64,000 bases of DNA, from the NCBI RefSeq assembly GCF_001017435.1, contig NZ_CP011371.1:4216001-4280000 (forward strand), read 5' to 3'. Made by a program: the position numbers and the translations under genes. Of the stretch, positions 29,358-36,333 are shown in pieces. The notes under the pieces were generated by a model. That model worked only from the letters and a program-made list of their open reading frames with translations. It was not told the DNA's origin and ran no database searches. This DNA comes from Caldimonas brevitalea (lineage in GTDB: Bacteria; Pseudomonadota; Gammaproteobacteria; Burkholderiales; Burkholderiaceae_C). How positions within the stretch are numbered: the first letter of the stretch is position 1; the number at the start of each line of letters is the position of its first letter.

Positions 29358-29406
29358 GTCATTGGCAAGCTCAGCCGTTGTGCTGGCGAGTTCGGCCAAG
29401 GTGTTG
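29358..29406 (-). repeat. Duplicated spacer block B, copy 1
   Basis: This 49-nt block matches 30388-30436 at 37 of 49 positions by hand count, sharing GTCATTGGCA at one end and TTCGGCCAAGGTGTTG at the other (plus-strand sense). Spacing between copies is 1030 bp, about 48 more than the lipase gene spacing. Confidence 0.65.
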
Positions 29407-29481
29407 TGCGTTGCAGCAGCAGCAGCATGAGATGGGCACGGGCGCGCGCAACGCCGACACATCGGCTCGCCCGTGCGCGCA

Positions 29482-30117
29482 TCACTGCAGCTGCTCGCGC
29501 ACCTGCTGGTAGACGCGCTCGTCCGACAGCAGCCCGTTGTGGCTCACGTCCGGCGTCCGTGTGCTGCTGCCGCACTGCGCGCTCGTGACCGGCTGGATGA
29601 TCTCGTCGGTGTTCGACCACAACGAGCGATCACAGCCGCGCCCCGCCAGCGTGTTCAAGAAGCTGGAGCCGGGGCGCATGTCGTAGCACGCCGGGCTGTA
29701 GCAGGCATAGGCCGAGTTGGTGCCCTTGTGCGGCGAGCCGAGCGAGACGAAGCGGCGCATCGCCGCCTGGCCGCCGAGCTGCGTGCGGTACCAACGTGTC
29801 ACCAGGCCACCGTTGGAATGCGCCACGATGCTGACCGTCGCGTTGCCATGGCGCGCCCGCACCGACTCGACGAAGCTGCGCAGCTCGCTGCCGCTGGTGC
29901 TGTTGGCGTTGACGAAGGAGTTGTAGTCGAAGGTGTAGAGCAGTTCGGCCGGATAGCCGCTGGCCTTGAATCGGCCCACCATCGTGTTCCAGTTCGAGCT
30001 GCTGCCCGAATAGCCGTGCACGAACACGATGGGCTCGGTCTGCGCCGCGACGCTGCCGCAGGCCAGCAGGGCCCCGCAAGCAACCCCGGACAACATGGCG
30101 CGGAAGTTCTTCTTCAA
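29482..30117 (-). CDS. Secreted triacylglycerol lipase, copy 2 of a tandem pair
   Basis: A 211-residue paralogue of lipase 1 with the same order: signal peptide (ACGALLACGSVAAQ), EPIVFVHGYSG, catalytic serine in VAHSNGG, SNTDEII and histidine in DVSHNGLL. Paired cysteines (YACYSPAC; GRGCDRSLW; SAQCGSS) are conserved in both copies and suggest disulfides. The start is TTG at 30117 with AGGAG 7 nt upstream, exactly as in copy 1. An out-of-frame ATGTCTTGA mini-frame overlaps this start. As first gene on the strand it may have its own promoter in the repeated leader. Changes in substrate-loop residues between the copies suggest different specificity, which is inference. Confidence 0.87.
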   Translation of the reverse strand: MKKNFRAMLSGVACGALLACGSVAAQTEPIVFVHGYSGSSSNWNTMVGRFKASGYPAELLYTFDYNSFVNANSTSGSELRSFVESVRARHGNATVSIVAHSNGGLVTRWYRTQLGGQAAMRRFVSLGSPHKGTNSAYACYSPACYDMRPGSSFLNTLAGRGCDRSLWSNTDEIIQPVTSAQCGSSTRTPDVSHNGLLSDERVYQQVREQLQ

Positions 30118-30122
30118 GACAT

Positions 30123-30180
30123 GTCTCCTGTGACTGAGTTTGAGATCTGCGTATCCCGACCCCGGGTCTTGCGCCCTTGT
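30123..30180 (-). repeat. Duplicated lipase leader block A, copy 2
   Basis: Partner of 29141-29199: on the minus strand it reads GGGTCGGGAT then GATCTCAA and CAGGAGACA before the TTG start. Similar spacing in both copies points to a conserved function, such as a transcript leader or regulator site. Confidence 0.7.
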
Positions 30181-30387
30181 CACGCGCGCCGCCACGGCGG
30201 TCTCGTCGAGACCGACCGAAACAGGCCAGCGCCCTCGTCAGTGGAGATGATCAGAAGCCGGCCACCGAACGGCGTCGTGAGCCGTGCGGCGGAGCGGCGG
30301 CGGGCAGCGCCCGGGAGTCGGGACGCTGCCGCCTGAGACAGCAGGATGAGGCTGGCACGGGACAGTTTCCCGGTCACGCCGGGCAGC

Positions 30388-30436
30388 GTCATTGGCAGAT
30401 TCGGCCGCCGCAGTAGCAACTTCGGCCAAGGTGTTG
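30388..30436 (-). repeat. Duplicated spacer block B, copy 2
   Basis: Partner of 29358-29406. In one frame the two copies read NTLAEVATAAAESAND and NTLAELASTTAELAND; six of twelve differences fall in third codon positions. Confidence 0.6.
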
Positions 30437-30440
30437 ACGA

Positions 30441-30479
30441 ACGCAACAAGACGCCCGCCCTGCAGCACGGGCAGCGGGC
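30441..30479 (-). terminator. Candidate terminator after the TetR gene
   Basis: On the minus strand GCCCGC (30479-30474) and GCGGGC (30458-30453) can pair, followed by GTCTTGTTGCG. The stem is short and the T-run weak, but it lies 6 nt beyond the stop codon of the last gene in the acyl-CoA operon. Confidence 0.4.
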
Positions 30480-30484
30480 TGGCT

Positions 30485-31102
30485 TCAGCCGTGCAGTTGG
30501 AAGCTGCGGTAGGTGGACATCAGCCGCAGGTAGGCGGCAGTGACCCGTTCGCGCACCTGGGGGTCGCGGATGAAGCGGCCGTCATGCAGGTAGCCGATCA
30601 TCAGGCTGTTGATCTCGTACACCAGTTGCCACGGGTCGGTGTCGGGCCGCAGATGGCCCTCGGCCAGTGCCTGGCGCACCGTGCGCACCAGCACGGTCCG
30701 CCACCGCGTGACACTCTCGCGCAATCGCTCGCCCAGCGGGGTTTCGGCGGCCACGAGGTCGAAGGCCGCACTTGCATGCAAGGCGCCGGCCATCGGGTTG
30801 CGGGCGCTGCCGCGGCCGATCCACAAACGCACGATGGCGTCCAGTCGTGGCACGCCGCGCGGCTCGCGCAAGGCCGGCAGGAACACGTGCTCGGCGAACA
30901 GCCGCTCGTATTCCTCCAGCACCAGATACTGCAGCGACTCGAGCGAGCCGACCCGCATGAACACGCCGCTCTTGCTGATGTTCAGCCGTTTCGCGACACC
31001 GGCCAGCGACACCGTGTGCAGGCCCTGCACCACGGCGATCTCCATCGCGGCCGACACGATGGCCGCGAGCGTCTGCTCGCTCTTTTCTCGTGTGACGGGC
31101 AT
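30485..31102 (-). CDS. TetR/AcrR-family transcriptional repressor
   Basis: A 205-residue regulator with an N-terminal helix-turn-helix (AAIVSAAMEIAVVQGLHTVS; GVAKRLNISKSGVFMRVGS) and an all-alpha ligand-binding C-terminal domain. An AGAGGA ribosome site precedes ATG 31102. It is the last gene of a five-gene set (SDR, APH-type kinase, acyl-CoA dehydrogenase, acyl-CoA ligase, TetR), 74 nt after the ligase gene, so it is likely an autoregulated repressor of that operon responding to an acyl-CoA or acid. Two related inverted repeats upstream of the operon are candidate operators. Confidence 0.88.
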   Translation of the reverse strand: MPVTREKSEQTLAAIVSAAMEIAVVQGLHTVSLAGVAKRLNISKSGVFMRVGSLESLQYLVLEEYERLFAEHVFLPALREPRGVPRLDAIVRLWIGRGSARNPMAGALHASAAFDLVAAETPLGERLRESVTRWRTVLVRTVRQALAEGHLRPDTDPWQLVYEINSLMIGYLHDGRFIRDPQVRERVTAAYLRLMSTYRSFQLHG

Positions 31103-31176
31103 ATGGTCCCTCTCTCTCCCTGCGAAGAGTATAGGACCGCATGGGCGGCCTTCCCGCCGCGGGCCGGCGAGGGCCT

Positions 31177-32850
31177 CTATGCCAGTTCGCGCTCCTGTAG
31201 CTCGCGCCACTGGATCTTGCCGGTGCCCGAACGCGGCAGCGCATCGATGAACTGCACGATGCGCGGGCTCTTGTAGGCGGCCATGTGGTCGTGCGACCAG
31301 TCGATGATGTCCTGCTCGCTGACACGGCCGCGCTGGTCGGGTTTGAGCACCACCACCGCCTTCACCGTCTCGCCGCGCCGCGCATCGCGCGCCGCGATCA
31401 CGCACACTTCCTGGATCGCCGGGTGGGCGTACATCAGCGCCTCGACCTCGGCCGGCCAGACCTTGAAGCCCGATGCATTGATCATGCGCTTGAGCCGGTC
31501 GACCATGAAGAAATAGCCGTCCTCGTCGGTGCGGGCGAGGTCACCGGTGCGCAAAAAGCGCTTGCCGTCGATCTCGACGAAGCTGTCGCGCGTGGCCTGC
31601 GGATTGTTCCAATAGCCCTGCATCACCTGCGGCCCGTGCACGATGATCTCGCCCACCTCGCCCGGCGGCAGTTCGCGCAAGGTGGCCGGGTCGACGACAC
31701 GCGCGTCGACGTCGCACAGCGGAATGCCCAGGCATTGCTTCTTGGGCCGCTCGGGCGGGTTGATGTGCGTCGGCGCGATGGTCTCCGACATGCCGTAGCC
31801 TTCGATGTAATCGAGCTTGCACAGCGTCTTGAGCTTTTGCGCGATGGCCTCCGGCATCGCCGCCCCGCCGCCGCTCAATCGCCGCATGCTCGACAGGTCG
31901 TACTCGCCGATGCGCGGATGTGACAGCAGATCGACCACCATCGGCGCGATCAACTGGCTCACCGAGACGCGGTAGCGCTGGATGTATTCGAGTGCGGCAT
32001 CGCGGTCCCAGCGCGGCAGCAGAATCATCGTGGCGCCGATGTAGAGCGAGCCGTTCATGCCGTTCTGCATGCCGGTGACATGGAAGAAGGGCAGCACCGA
32101 CAGGTGCACCGCGTCTTGCTGGGTCGACAGCCATTGGCCGCCGGCGACGGTGTTGTACATCACGCTGCGGTGGGTGTGCATGCAGCCCTTGGGGTGGCCG
32201 GTGGTGCCCGAGGTGTAGGGCATCACGGCCAGATCATCGGGGCCGGCCTGCAGCGGGCCGGGGCGCAGACCTTGCGCCAGGACGTCCATCCACAGCACGG
32301 TGCCCGGGTCGGCGATCGGCTGGCGCGGTGCGGCGACGAACTCAGGCACCCGCAGCTCGGTCGGGGCCGTTGCGTAATCGCTATAGGCCGCCACGATCAC
32401 ATGCTGCAGCCCCCTGCCCGCCTGGCGGCCCTCGGCCAGCAGCGGTTGCAGCTGGGGGTACAGGTCTTGCGGTGCGAAGGCGGTGGTCGCGCCCGCGTCT
32501 TCCACATAGTGCCGCAGCTCGGCCGTGAGGTTCATCGGGTTGACCGGCACCACCACGGCGTCGGCACGCAAGATGGCGTAATAGGCCAGCACGAACTGCG
32601 GGCTGTTCTGCATGTAAAGCAGCACCCGGTCGCCCTTGCGCACGCCGCACGCCTGCTGCAGGTAGCCGGCCAGGCGTTCGCTCTCGTCCTGGAAGCGCGC
32701 GTAGCTGAGCGGCGTGTCGAAGAAGATCAGGAAGGGCTTGTCGGGAAACCGCATCGCAGAGACTTCGACGTTGCGGTAGAGATGCGTCTGGGGCACCGTC
32801 AGGTGCCGGGGCAAATGGCTGGGCCAGTGGGCGTAATGGCGGTCTGACAT
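31177..32850 (-). CDS. Fatty-acid/acyl-CoA ligase (AMP-dependent synthetase)
   Basis: A 557-residue adenylate-forming enzyme. The P-loop-like motif YTSGTTGHPKG, the YGMSET A5 motif, the RTGDLARTDEDGYF hinge block and the C-terminal lysine region (PRSGTGKIQW) are intact, so it should activate a carboxylic acid to acyl-CoA with ATP in the cytoplasm. MSDRHYAHWPSHLPRH at 32850 is the preferred start. In the operon it supplies the CoA ester for the dehydrogenase encoded just upstream (67-nt gap). Chain length or hydroxyl preference cannot be read from the sequence; the lva-like neighbourhood suggests a hydroxy or short-chain acid. Confidence 0.92.
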   Translation of the reverse strand: MSDRHYAHWPSHLPRHLTVPQTHLYRNVEVSAMRFPDKPFLIFFDTPLSYARFQDESERLAGYLQQACGVRKGDRVLLYMQNSPQFVLAYYAILRADAVVVPVNPMNLTAELRHYVEDAGATTAFAPQDLYPQLQPLLAEGRQAGRGLQHVIVAAYSDYATAPTELRVPEFVAAPRQPIADPGTVLWMDVLAQGLRPGPLQAGPDDLAVMPYTSGTTGHPKGCMHTHRSVMYNTVAGGQWLSTQQDAVHLSVLPFFHVTGMQNGMNGSLYIGATMILLPRWDRDAALEYIQRYRVSVSQLIAPMVVDLLSHPRIGEYDLSSMRRLSGGGAAMPEAIAQKLKTLCKLDYIEGYGMSETIAPTHINPPERPKKQCLGIPLCDVDARVVDPATLRELPPGEVGEIIVHGPQVMQGYWNNPQATRDSFVEIDGKRFLRTGDLARTDEDGYFFMVDRLKRMINASGFKVWPAEVEALMYAHPAIQEVCVIAARDARRGETVKAVVVLKPDQRGRVSEQDIIDWSHDHMAAYKSPRIVQFIDALPRSGTGKIQWRELQERELA

Positions 32851-32917
32851 GGTCTTGCAGTGACAGGCAGGAAAGCCCGGCACGCACAGGCGGCCGGGCG
32901 AGAGGGGTCGGGCAGGT

Positions 32918-34150
32918 TCAGCGTTTCGGCAGCGTCAGGTAACGCTCGAGCTCCATCTTGCCGATCTGGTTGCGGTGCACTTCGTCGGGGCCGTCGGCAA
33001 AACGCAGCGTGCGGGCGCTCGCGTAGGCGGCGGCCAGCGGGAAGTCGCCGCTGACACCCGCACCACCGTGCACCTGAATGGCCCAGTCGATCACCTGGCA
33101 CGCCATGCTGGGGGCCGCGACCTTGATCATCGCGATCTCCTTCTTGGCAACCTTGTTACCGGCCGTGTCCATCATGTGGGCGGCGTTGAGCACCAGGAAG
33201 CGCGCCTGGTCGATCAGGATGCGGGCATTGGCGATGCGCTCGCGCGTGACACCATGGTCGGCGACCGCACGCCCGAAGGCGTGGCGTTCGAGCGCGCGCC
33301 TGCACATCAACTCGAGCGCGCGCTCGGCCAGGCCGATCAAACGCATGCAGTGGTGGATGCGGCCCGGGCCCAGCCGGCCCTGTGCGATCTCGAAGCCGCG
33401 GCCTTCGCCCAACAGCACGTTGCCGACCGGCACACGCACGTTCTCGAAGCTCACCTCGCCATGGCCGTGCGGCGCATGGTCGTAGCCGAACACCGTCAAC
33501 GGCCGCTCCATCTTCACGCCCGGCGTTTTCATCGGCACCAGGATCATCGACTGCTGGCTGTGCCGGCTCGGGTTGTCGGGGTCGGTCTTGCCCATGAAGA
33601 TCAGGATCTCGCAGCGCGGGTCGGGCGCGCCCGAGGTCCACCACTTGCGGGCGTTGATCACGTAGTGGTCACCGTCGCGCTCGACGCGCGCCTCGATGTT
33701 GGTGGCGTCCGACGACGCCACCGCCGGCTCCGTCATCGCGAAGGCCGAGCGGATCTTGCCTTCGAGCAGCGGCTGCAGCCATTCACGCTGCTGGGCCTCG
33801 TTGCCGTAGCGCACCAGCGTTTCCATGTTGCCGGTGTCGGGAGCCGAGCAGTTGAAGGCCTCGGGGGCGATGTGAGAGCGCCCCATGATCTCGCACAACG
33901 GTGCGTATTCGAGGTTGGTGAGCCCGGCGCCGTACTTCGACTCCGGCAAGAACAGATTCCACAGCCCTTGTGCCCTGGCCTTTTCCTTCAGCTCTTCCAT
34001 CACGCGCGTCGGCTGCCACGGATTGCCCTGTGCGCGGTGCGCTTCCACCTCTTCGTGATAGCGGTGCTCGTTGGGATAGATGTACTCGTCCATGAAGGCC
34101 GAGACGCGCCGCTGCAGTTCGCGGACCTTGGGGGTGTAGGAGAAGTCCAT
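32918..34150 (-). CDS. Acyl-CoA dehydrogenase (ACAD10/11-LvaC-like)
   Basis: A 410-residue FAD acyl-CoA dehydrogenase. Family blocks are [47 protein letters not shown] and [15 protein letters not shown]. The length and the [12 protein letters not shown] block fit the ACAD10/11-type branch, whose members occur with APH-type kinases. In the lva pathway the LvaC homologue acts on phosphorylated 4-hydroxyacyl-CoA. Start 34150 has no competing upstream ATG. Genes for an APH-like kinase and an SDR lie directly upstream. Confidence 0.9.
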   Translation of the reverse strand: MDFSYTPKVRELQRRVSAFMDEYIYPNEHRYHEEVEAHRAQGNPWQPTRVMEELKEKARAQGLWNLFLPESKYGAGLTNLEYAPLCEIMGRSHIAPEAFNCSAPDTGNMETLVRYGNEAQQREWLQPLLEGKIRSAFAMTEPAVASSDATNIEARVERDGDHYVINARKWWTSGAPDPRCEILIFMGKTDPDNPSRHSQQSMILVPMKTPGVKMERPLTVFGYDHAPHGHGEVSFENVRVPVGNVLLGEGRGFEIAQGRLGPGRIHHCMRLIGLAERALELMCRRALERHAFGRAVADHGVTRERIANARILIDQARFLVLNAAHMMDTAGNKVAKKEIAMIKVAAPSMACQVIDWAIQVHGGAGVSGDFPLAAAYASARTLRFADGPDEVHRNQIGKMELERYLTLPKR

Positions 34151-34198
34151 GGGTGCTTCCAGTGATGTGTTTGATGCTCAACCGCGCTCAACCGCGGC

Positions 34199-35290
34199 TC
34201 AACCGCGCGCCAGCAGTCGCTCGACCTGCCGCCAGGCCTGCTCCGCCAGCGGACGGGCGCGGCGCCCGGTGGCCAGCGCCTCGGCGCTCGACGCGTTGCC
34301 TTGCAGCGCGCGCGCCATCACGCCTTGCAAGATGCCGGTGAGCCGGAACATGTTGAAGATGAGGTAGTACTCCCAGTCGCGCTCGGCGATGCCGTCGCGG
34401 CCGGTGCGGCGGCAGTAGGCCGCCACGTACTCGGATTCGCTCGGCAACCCCAGCTCGCGCAGTTGTGCGGCGCTCAAGTCGCCCAGGCCACGGCTGTTGT
34501 CGCCCTGCATGCGCCACGTCATGCAGTGATAGGCGAAGTCGGCCAGCGGGTGGCCCAGCGTCGACAACTCCCAGTCGAGCACGGCCAGGATGCGCGGCTC
34601 GGTCGGGTGGAAGATGACGTTGTCGATGCGGTAGTCGCCATGCACGATGCGGGTTTCGTCGCCGGCCGGGATGTTCTTCGGCAACCACTCGATCAAGTGC
34701 TCGACGGCTTCGATACGCTCGGTTTCCGAGGCTCGGTATTGCTTGGTCCATCGCGCCACCTGGCGGGCCAGGTAGTCGCCCGGCTTGCCGTAGTCGGCCA
34801 GCCCCACCTCGGCCGGGTCGACGCGGTGCAACGCGGCGATCACACGGTTCATCTCGTCGAACAACGCACTGCGCTCGGCCGGCGTGTGGCCGGGCAGCTT
34901 CGGGTCCCAGAGGATGCGACCGGGCACGTAGTCCATCAGATAGAAGGTGGTGCCGATCACCGACGCGTCTTCGCACAAGGCATGGCAGCGGGCCACTGGC
35001 ACGTCGGTGCCGGCCAGTGCGCTGATCACGCGGAACTCGCGGTCGACGGCATGGGCCGAGGGCAGCAGCGCGCCGGGCGGCTTGCGCCGCATCACGTACT
35101 GGCGCTCGCCGGCACGCAACAAAAAGGTCGGGTTGGACTGACCGCCCTTGAACTGCTCGACCTGCAGGTCGCCGTCGAAGCCGCCGACCTCGGCGCGGAT
35201 GAACTGGGCCAGGCGGGCGACGTCGAAGGCATGTTGCGGCGCCACCGCCCGGGTGCCGACAAAACGCTCGACAGAGGAGGACTCGCTCAC
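34199..35290 (-). CDS. APH-family phosphotransferase (LvaA/ACAD10-kinase-like)
   Basis: A 363-residue kinase-fold protein. The phosphotransfer loop reads IVHGDYRIDNVIFH (HGDxxxxN), followed by AVLDWELSTLGHPLADFAY carrying the metal-binding Asp; the N-terminal lobe has the GGQSNPTFLL glycine loop and VMRRKPPGALLPSAHA. These residues are those of the ACAD10/11-type kinases, which in the lva pathway phosphorylate the hydroxyl of 4-hydroxyacyl-CoA. The start is GTG at 35290, 16 nt after the SDR stop. It is not an antibiotic-resistance gene by context. The LvaB-like small partner is not visible here. Confidence 0.88.
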   Translation of the reverse strand: MSESSSVERFVGTRAVAPQHAFDVARLAQFIRAEVGGFDGDLQVEQFKGGQSNPTFLLRAGERQYVMRRKPPGALLPSAHAVDREFRVISALAGTDVPVARCHALCEDASVIGTTFYLMDYVPGRILWDPKLPGHTPAERSALFDEMNRVIAALHRVDPAEVGLADYGKPGDYLARQVARWTKQYRASETERIEAVEHLIEWLPKNIPAGDETRIVHGDYRIDNVIFHPTEPRILAVLDWELSTLGHPLADFAYHCMTWRMQGDNSRGLGDLSAAQLRELGLPSESEYVAAYCRRTGRDGIAERDWEYYLIFNMFRLTGILQGVMARALQGNASSAEALATGRRARPLAEQAWRQVERLLARG

Positions 35291-35306
35291 GGTGTCGGCG
35301 CCTTCG

Positions 35307-36080
35307 TCAAATGATGCTGGCGCCGCCGTCGACCACCAGCGCCTGGCCGGTGATGTGACGCGACGCCTCGGAGGCGAGGAACACCACCGCGCCCTTCAAG
35401 TCTTCTTCGCCGCCGATGCGGCGCAGCGGCGTGCGCGCCAGCAGCGTGTCCGACAGCTTCTCGATCAACCCGTTGGCCAGCTTCGACGGGAAGAAGCCCG
35501 GGCAGATGGCGTTGACGTTGATGTTGTACGGCCCCCATTCCGACGCCAGGGTGCGGGCGAAATGGATCGCGGCTGCCTTCGAGGTGTTGTAGGCGATGGT
35601 GTTCATGCCGGGCGGCGTGCCCTTCAGCCCGGCGGCCGAGGCAATCACGATGATCTTGCCGGCCTTGGCCGGGATCATGCAGCGCCGGCCCACCTCGCGC
35701 GACAGGAAGAAGGTGGCGTTGACGTTCAGGTCCATCACCTTGTGCCAGGCCGCGTCGGGATAGTCTTCGGCCGGCGCCCCCCAGGTGGCGCCGGCGTTGT
35801 TGACGAGGACGTCCACGGTGCCGAAGCGCTCGACCACACGGTCGACGAGCCCCGGGATCTGATCGAACTTCGACAAATCGTTGACGAAGCTCTCGACCTC
35901 GATGTCGCGCGCCCGCAGATGCGCTTTCGCCTCCTCCAGCTCGTCGGCCTTGCGCGCCGTGATCGCCAGCTTGCAGCCCATCTCGCCGAGCGCCTCGGCC
36001 ATTTGCAGGCCCAGGCCGCGCGAGCCCCCGGTTACCAGGGCCACGCGGCCGCTCAGGTCGAACAATGCTTTGACACTCAT
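35307..36080 (-). CDS. Short-chain dehydrogenase/reductase
   Basis: A 257-residue SDR with the cofactor motif TGGSRGLG, the NNAG motif, and the YNTSKAA active-site motif, plus a classic ICPGFFPSK segment. It should interconvert a hydroxyl and a keto group using NAD(P). AAGGA precedes ATG 36080 by 5 nt. It is the first gene of the kinase-dehydrogenase-ligase operon, where it may oxidise a hydroxyacid or hydroxyacyl-CoA. Its promoter must lie in the divergent spacer with two inverted repeats. Confidence 0.9.
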   Translation of the reverse strand: MSVKALFDLSGRVALVTGGSRGLGLQMAEALGEMGCKLAITARKADELEEAKAHLRARDIEVESFVNDLSKFDQIPGLVDRVVERFGTVDVLVNNAGATWGAPAEDYPDAAWHKVMDLNVNATFFLSREVGRRCMIPAKAGKIIVIASAAGLKGTPPGMNTIAYNTSKAAAIHFARTLASEWGPYNINVNAICPGFFPSKLANGLIEKLSDTLLARTPLRRIGGEEDLKGAVVFLASEASRHITGQALVVDGGASII

Positions 36081-36169
36081 GCCTGTCCTTCTTCAGCAGA
36101 TATGAAAACGCGGCGGGGCGCCGCAGGTGCCGTCCCGACCGTGTCCACACTTTCCACACGGCGCCCATA

Positions 36170-36186
36170 GTTCCGGCAGGCGGAAC
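36170..36186. promoter_or_regulatory. Inverted repeat, candidate operator 1
   Basis: GTTCCG (36170-36175) and CGGAAC (36181-36186) are perfect inverted arms around a 5-bp spacer, 90 bp upstream of the SDR start. The arms share TTCC/GGAA with the second repeat at 36311. TetR-type proteins bind such short palindromes. Confidence 0.5.
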
Positions 36187-36310
36187 ACCGTTTTGCGATG
36201 AGCCAAATGCTAGTCCCGTCACGCGGGCTGTCACAGGGTATTTACCAGGGGTTGACCCGTTCCGCCGCCTTAATGAATCATGGTCATCAATTCCGGAACT
36301 CATACTCTAG

Positions 36311-36325
36311 TTCCACGCAGTGGAA
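36311..36325. promoter_or_regulatory. Inverted repeat, candidate operator 2
   Basis: TTCCAC (36311-36316) and GTGGAA (36320-36325) are perfect inverted arms around GCA. The site ends 8 nt before the ATG of the divergent acyl-CoA dehydrogenase gene, so a bound repressor would block initiation. Confidence 0.5.
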
Positions 36326-36333
36326 ACAACAGC

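Larger units (their letters stand above)
29136..29481. other. Lipase 1 leader, a duplicated spacer
   Basis: About 345 bases between the lipase genes. It holds block A (29141-29199) next to the start and block B (29358-29406), both repeated ahead of lipase 2. A perfect 9-bp hairpin (GCACGGGCG 29436-29444, CGCCCGTGC 29468-29476) lies just after the lipase 2 stop. No separate gene is convincing; the frame through the spacer lacks a ribosome site. Confidence 0.5.
30118..30484. other. Leader region of lipase 2
   Basis: About 365 bases between the TetR gene stop and the lipase 2 start, all on the minus strand. It contains a candidate terminator for the upstream operon (30441-30479), block B copy 2 (30388-30436) and block A copy 2 (30123-30180). 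A promoter for the lipase cluster should lie here, but I cannot point to clear -35/-10 hexamers. Confidence 0.5.

Noticed and set aside
24433..29588. Very long open frames on the plus strand opposite the lipase and esterase genes (over 1000 codons each).
   Set aside because: They mirror minus-strand genes in high-GC DNA, are rich in Arg/Ala/Gly, carry no family motif and no ribosome sites; the minus-strand frames have clear catalytic motifs.
34199..35290. Aminoglycoside resistance gene.
   Set aside because: The APH-fold kinase lies in an acyl-CoA operon and carries the ACAD10/LvaA-type motifs.
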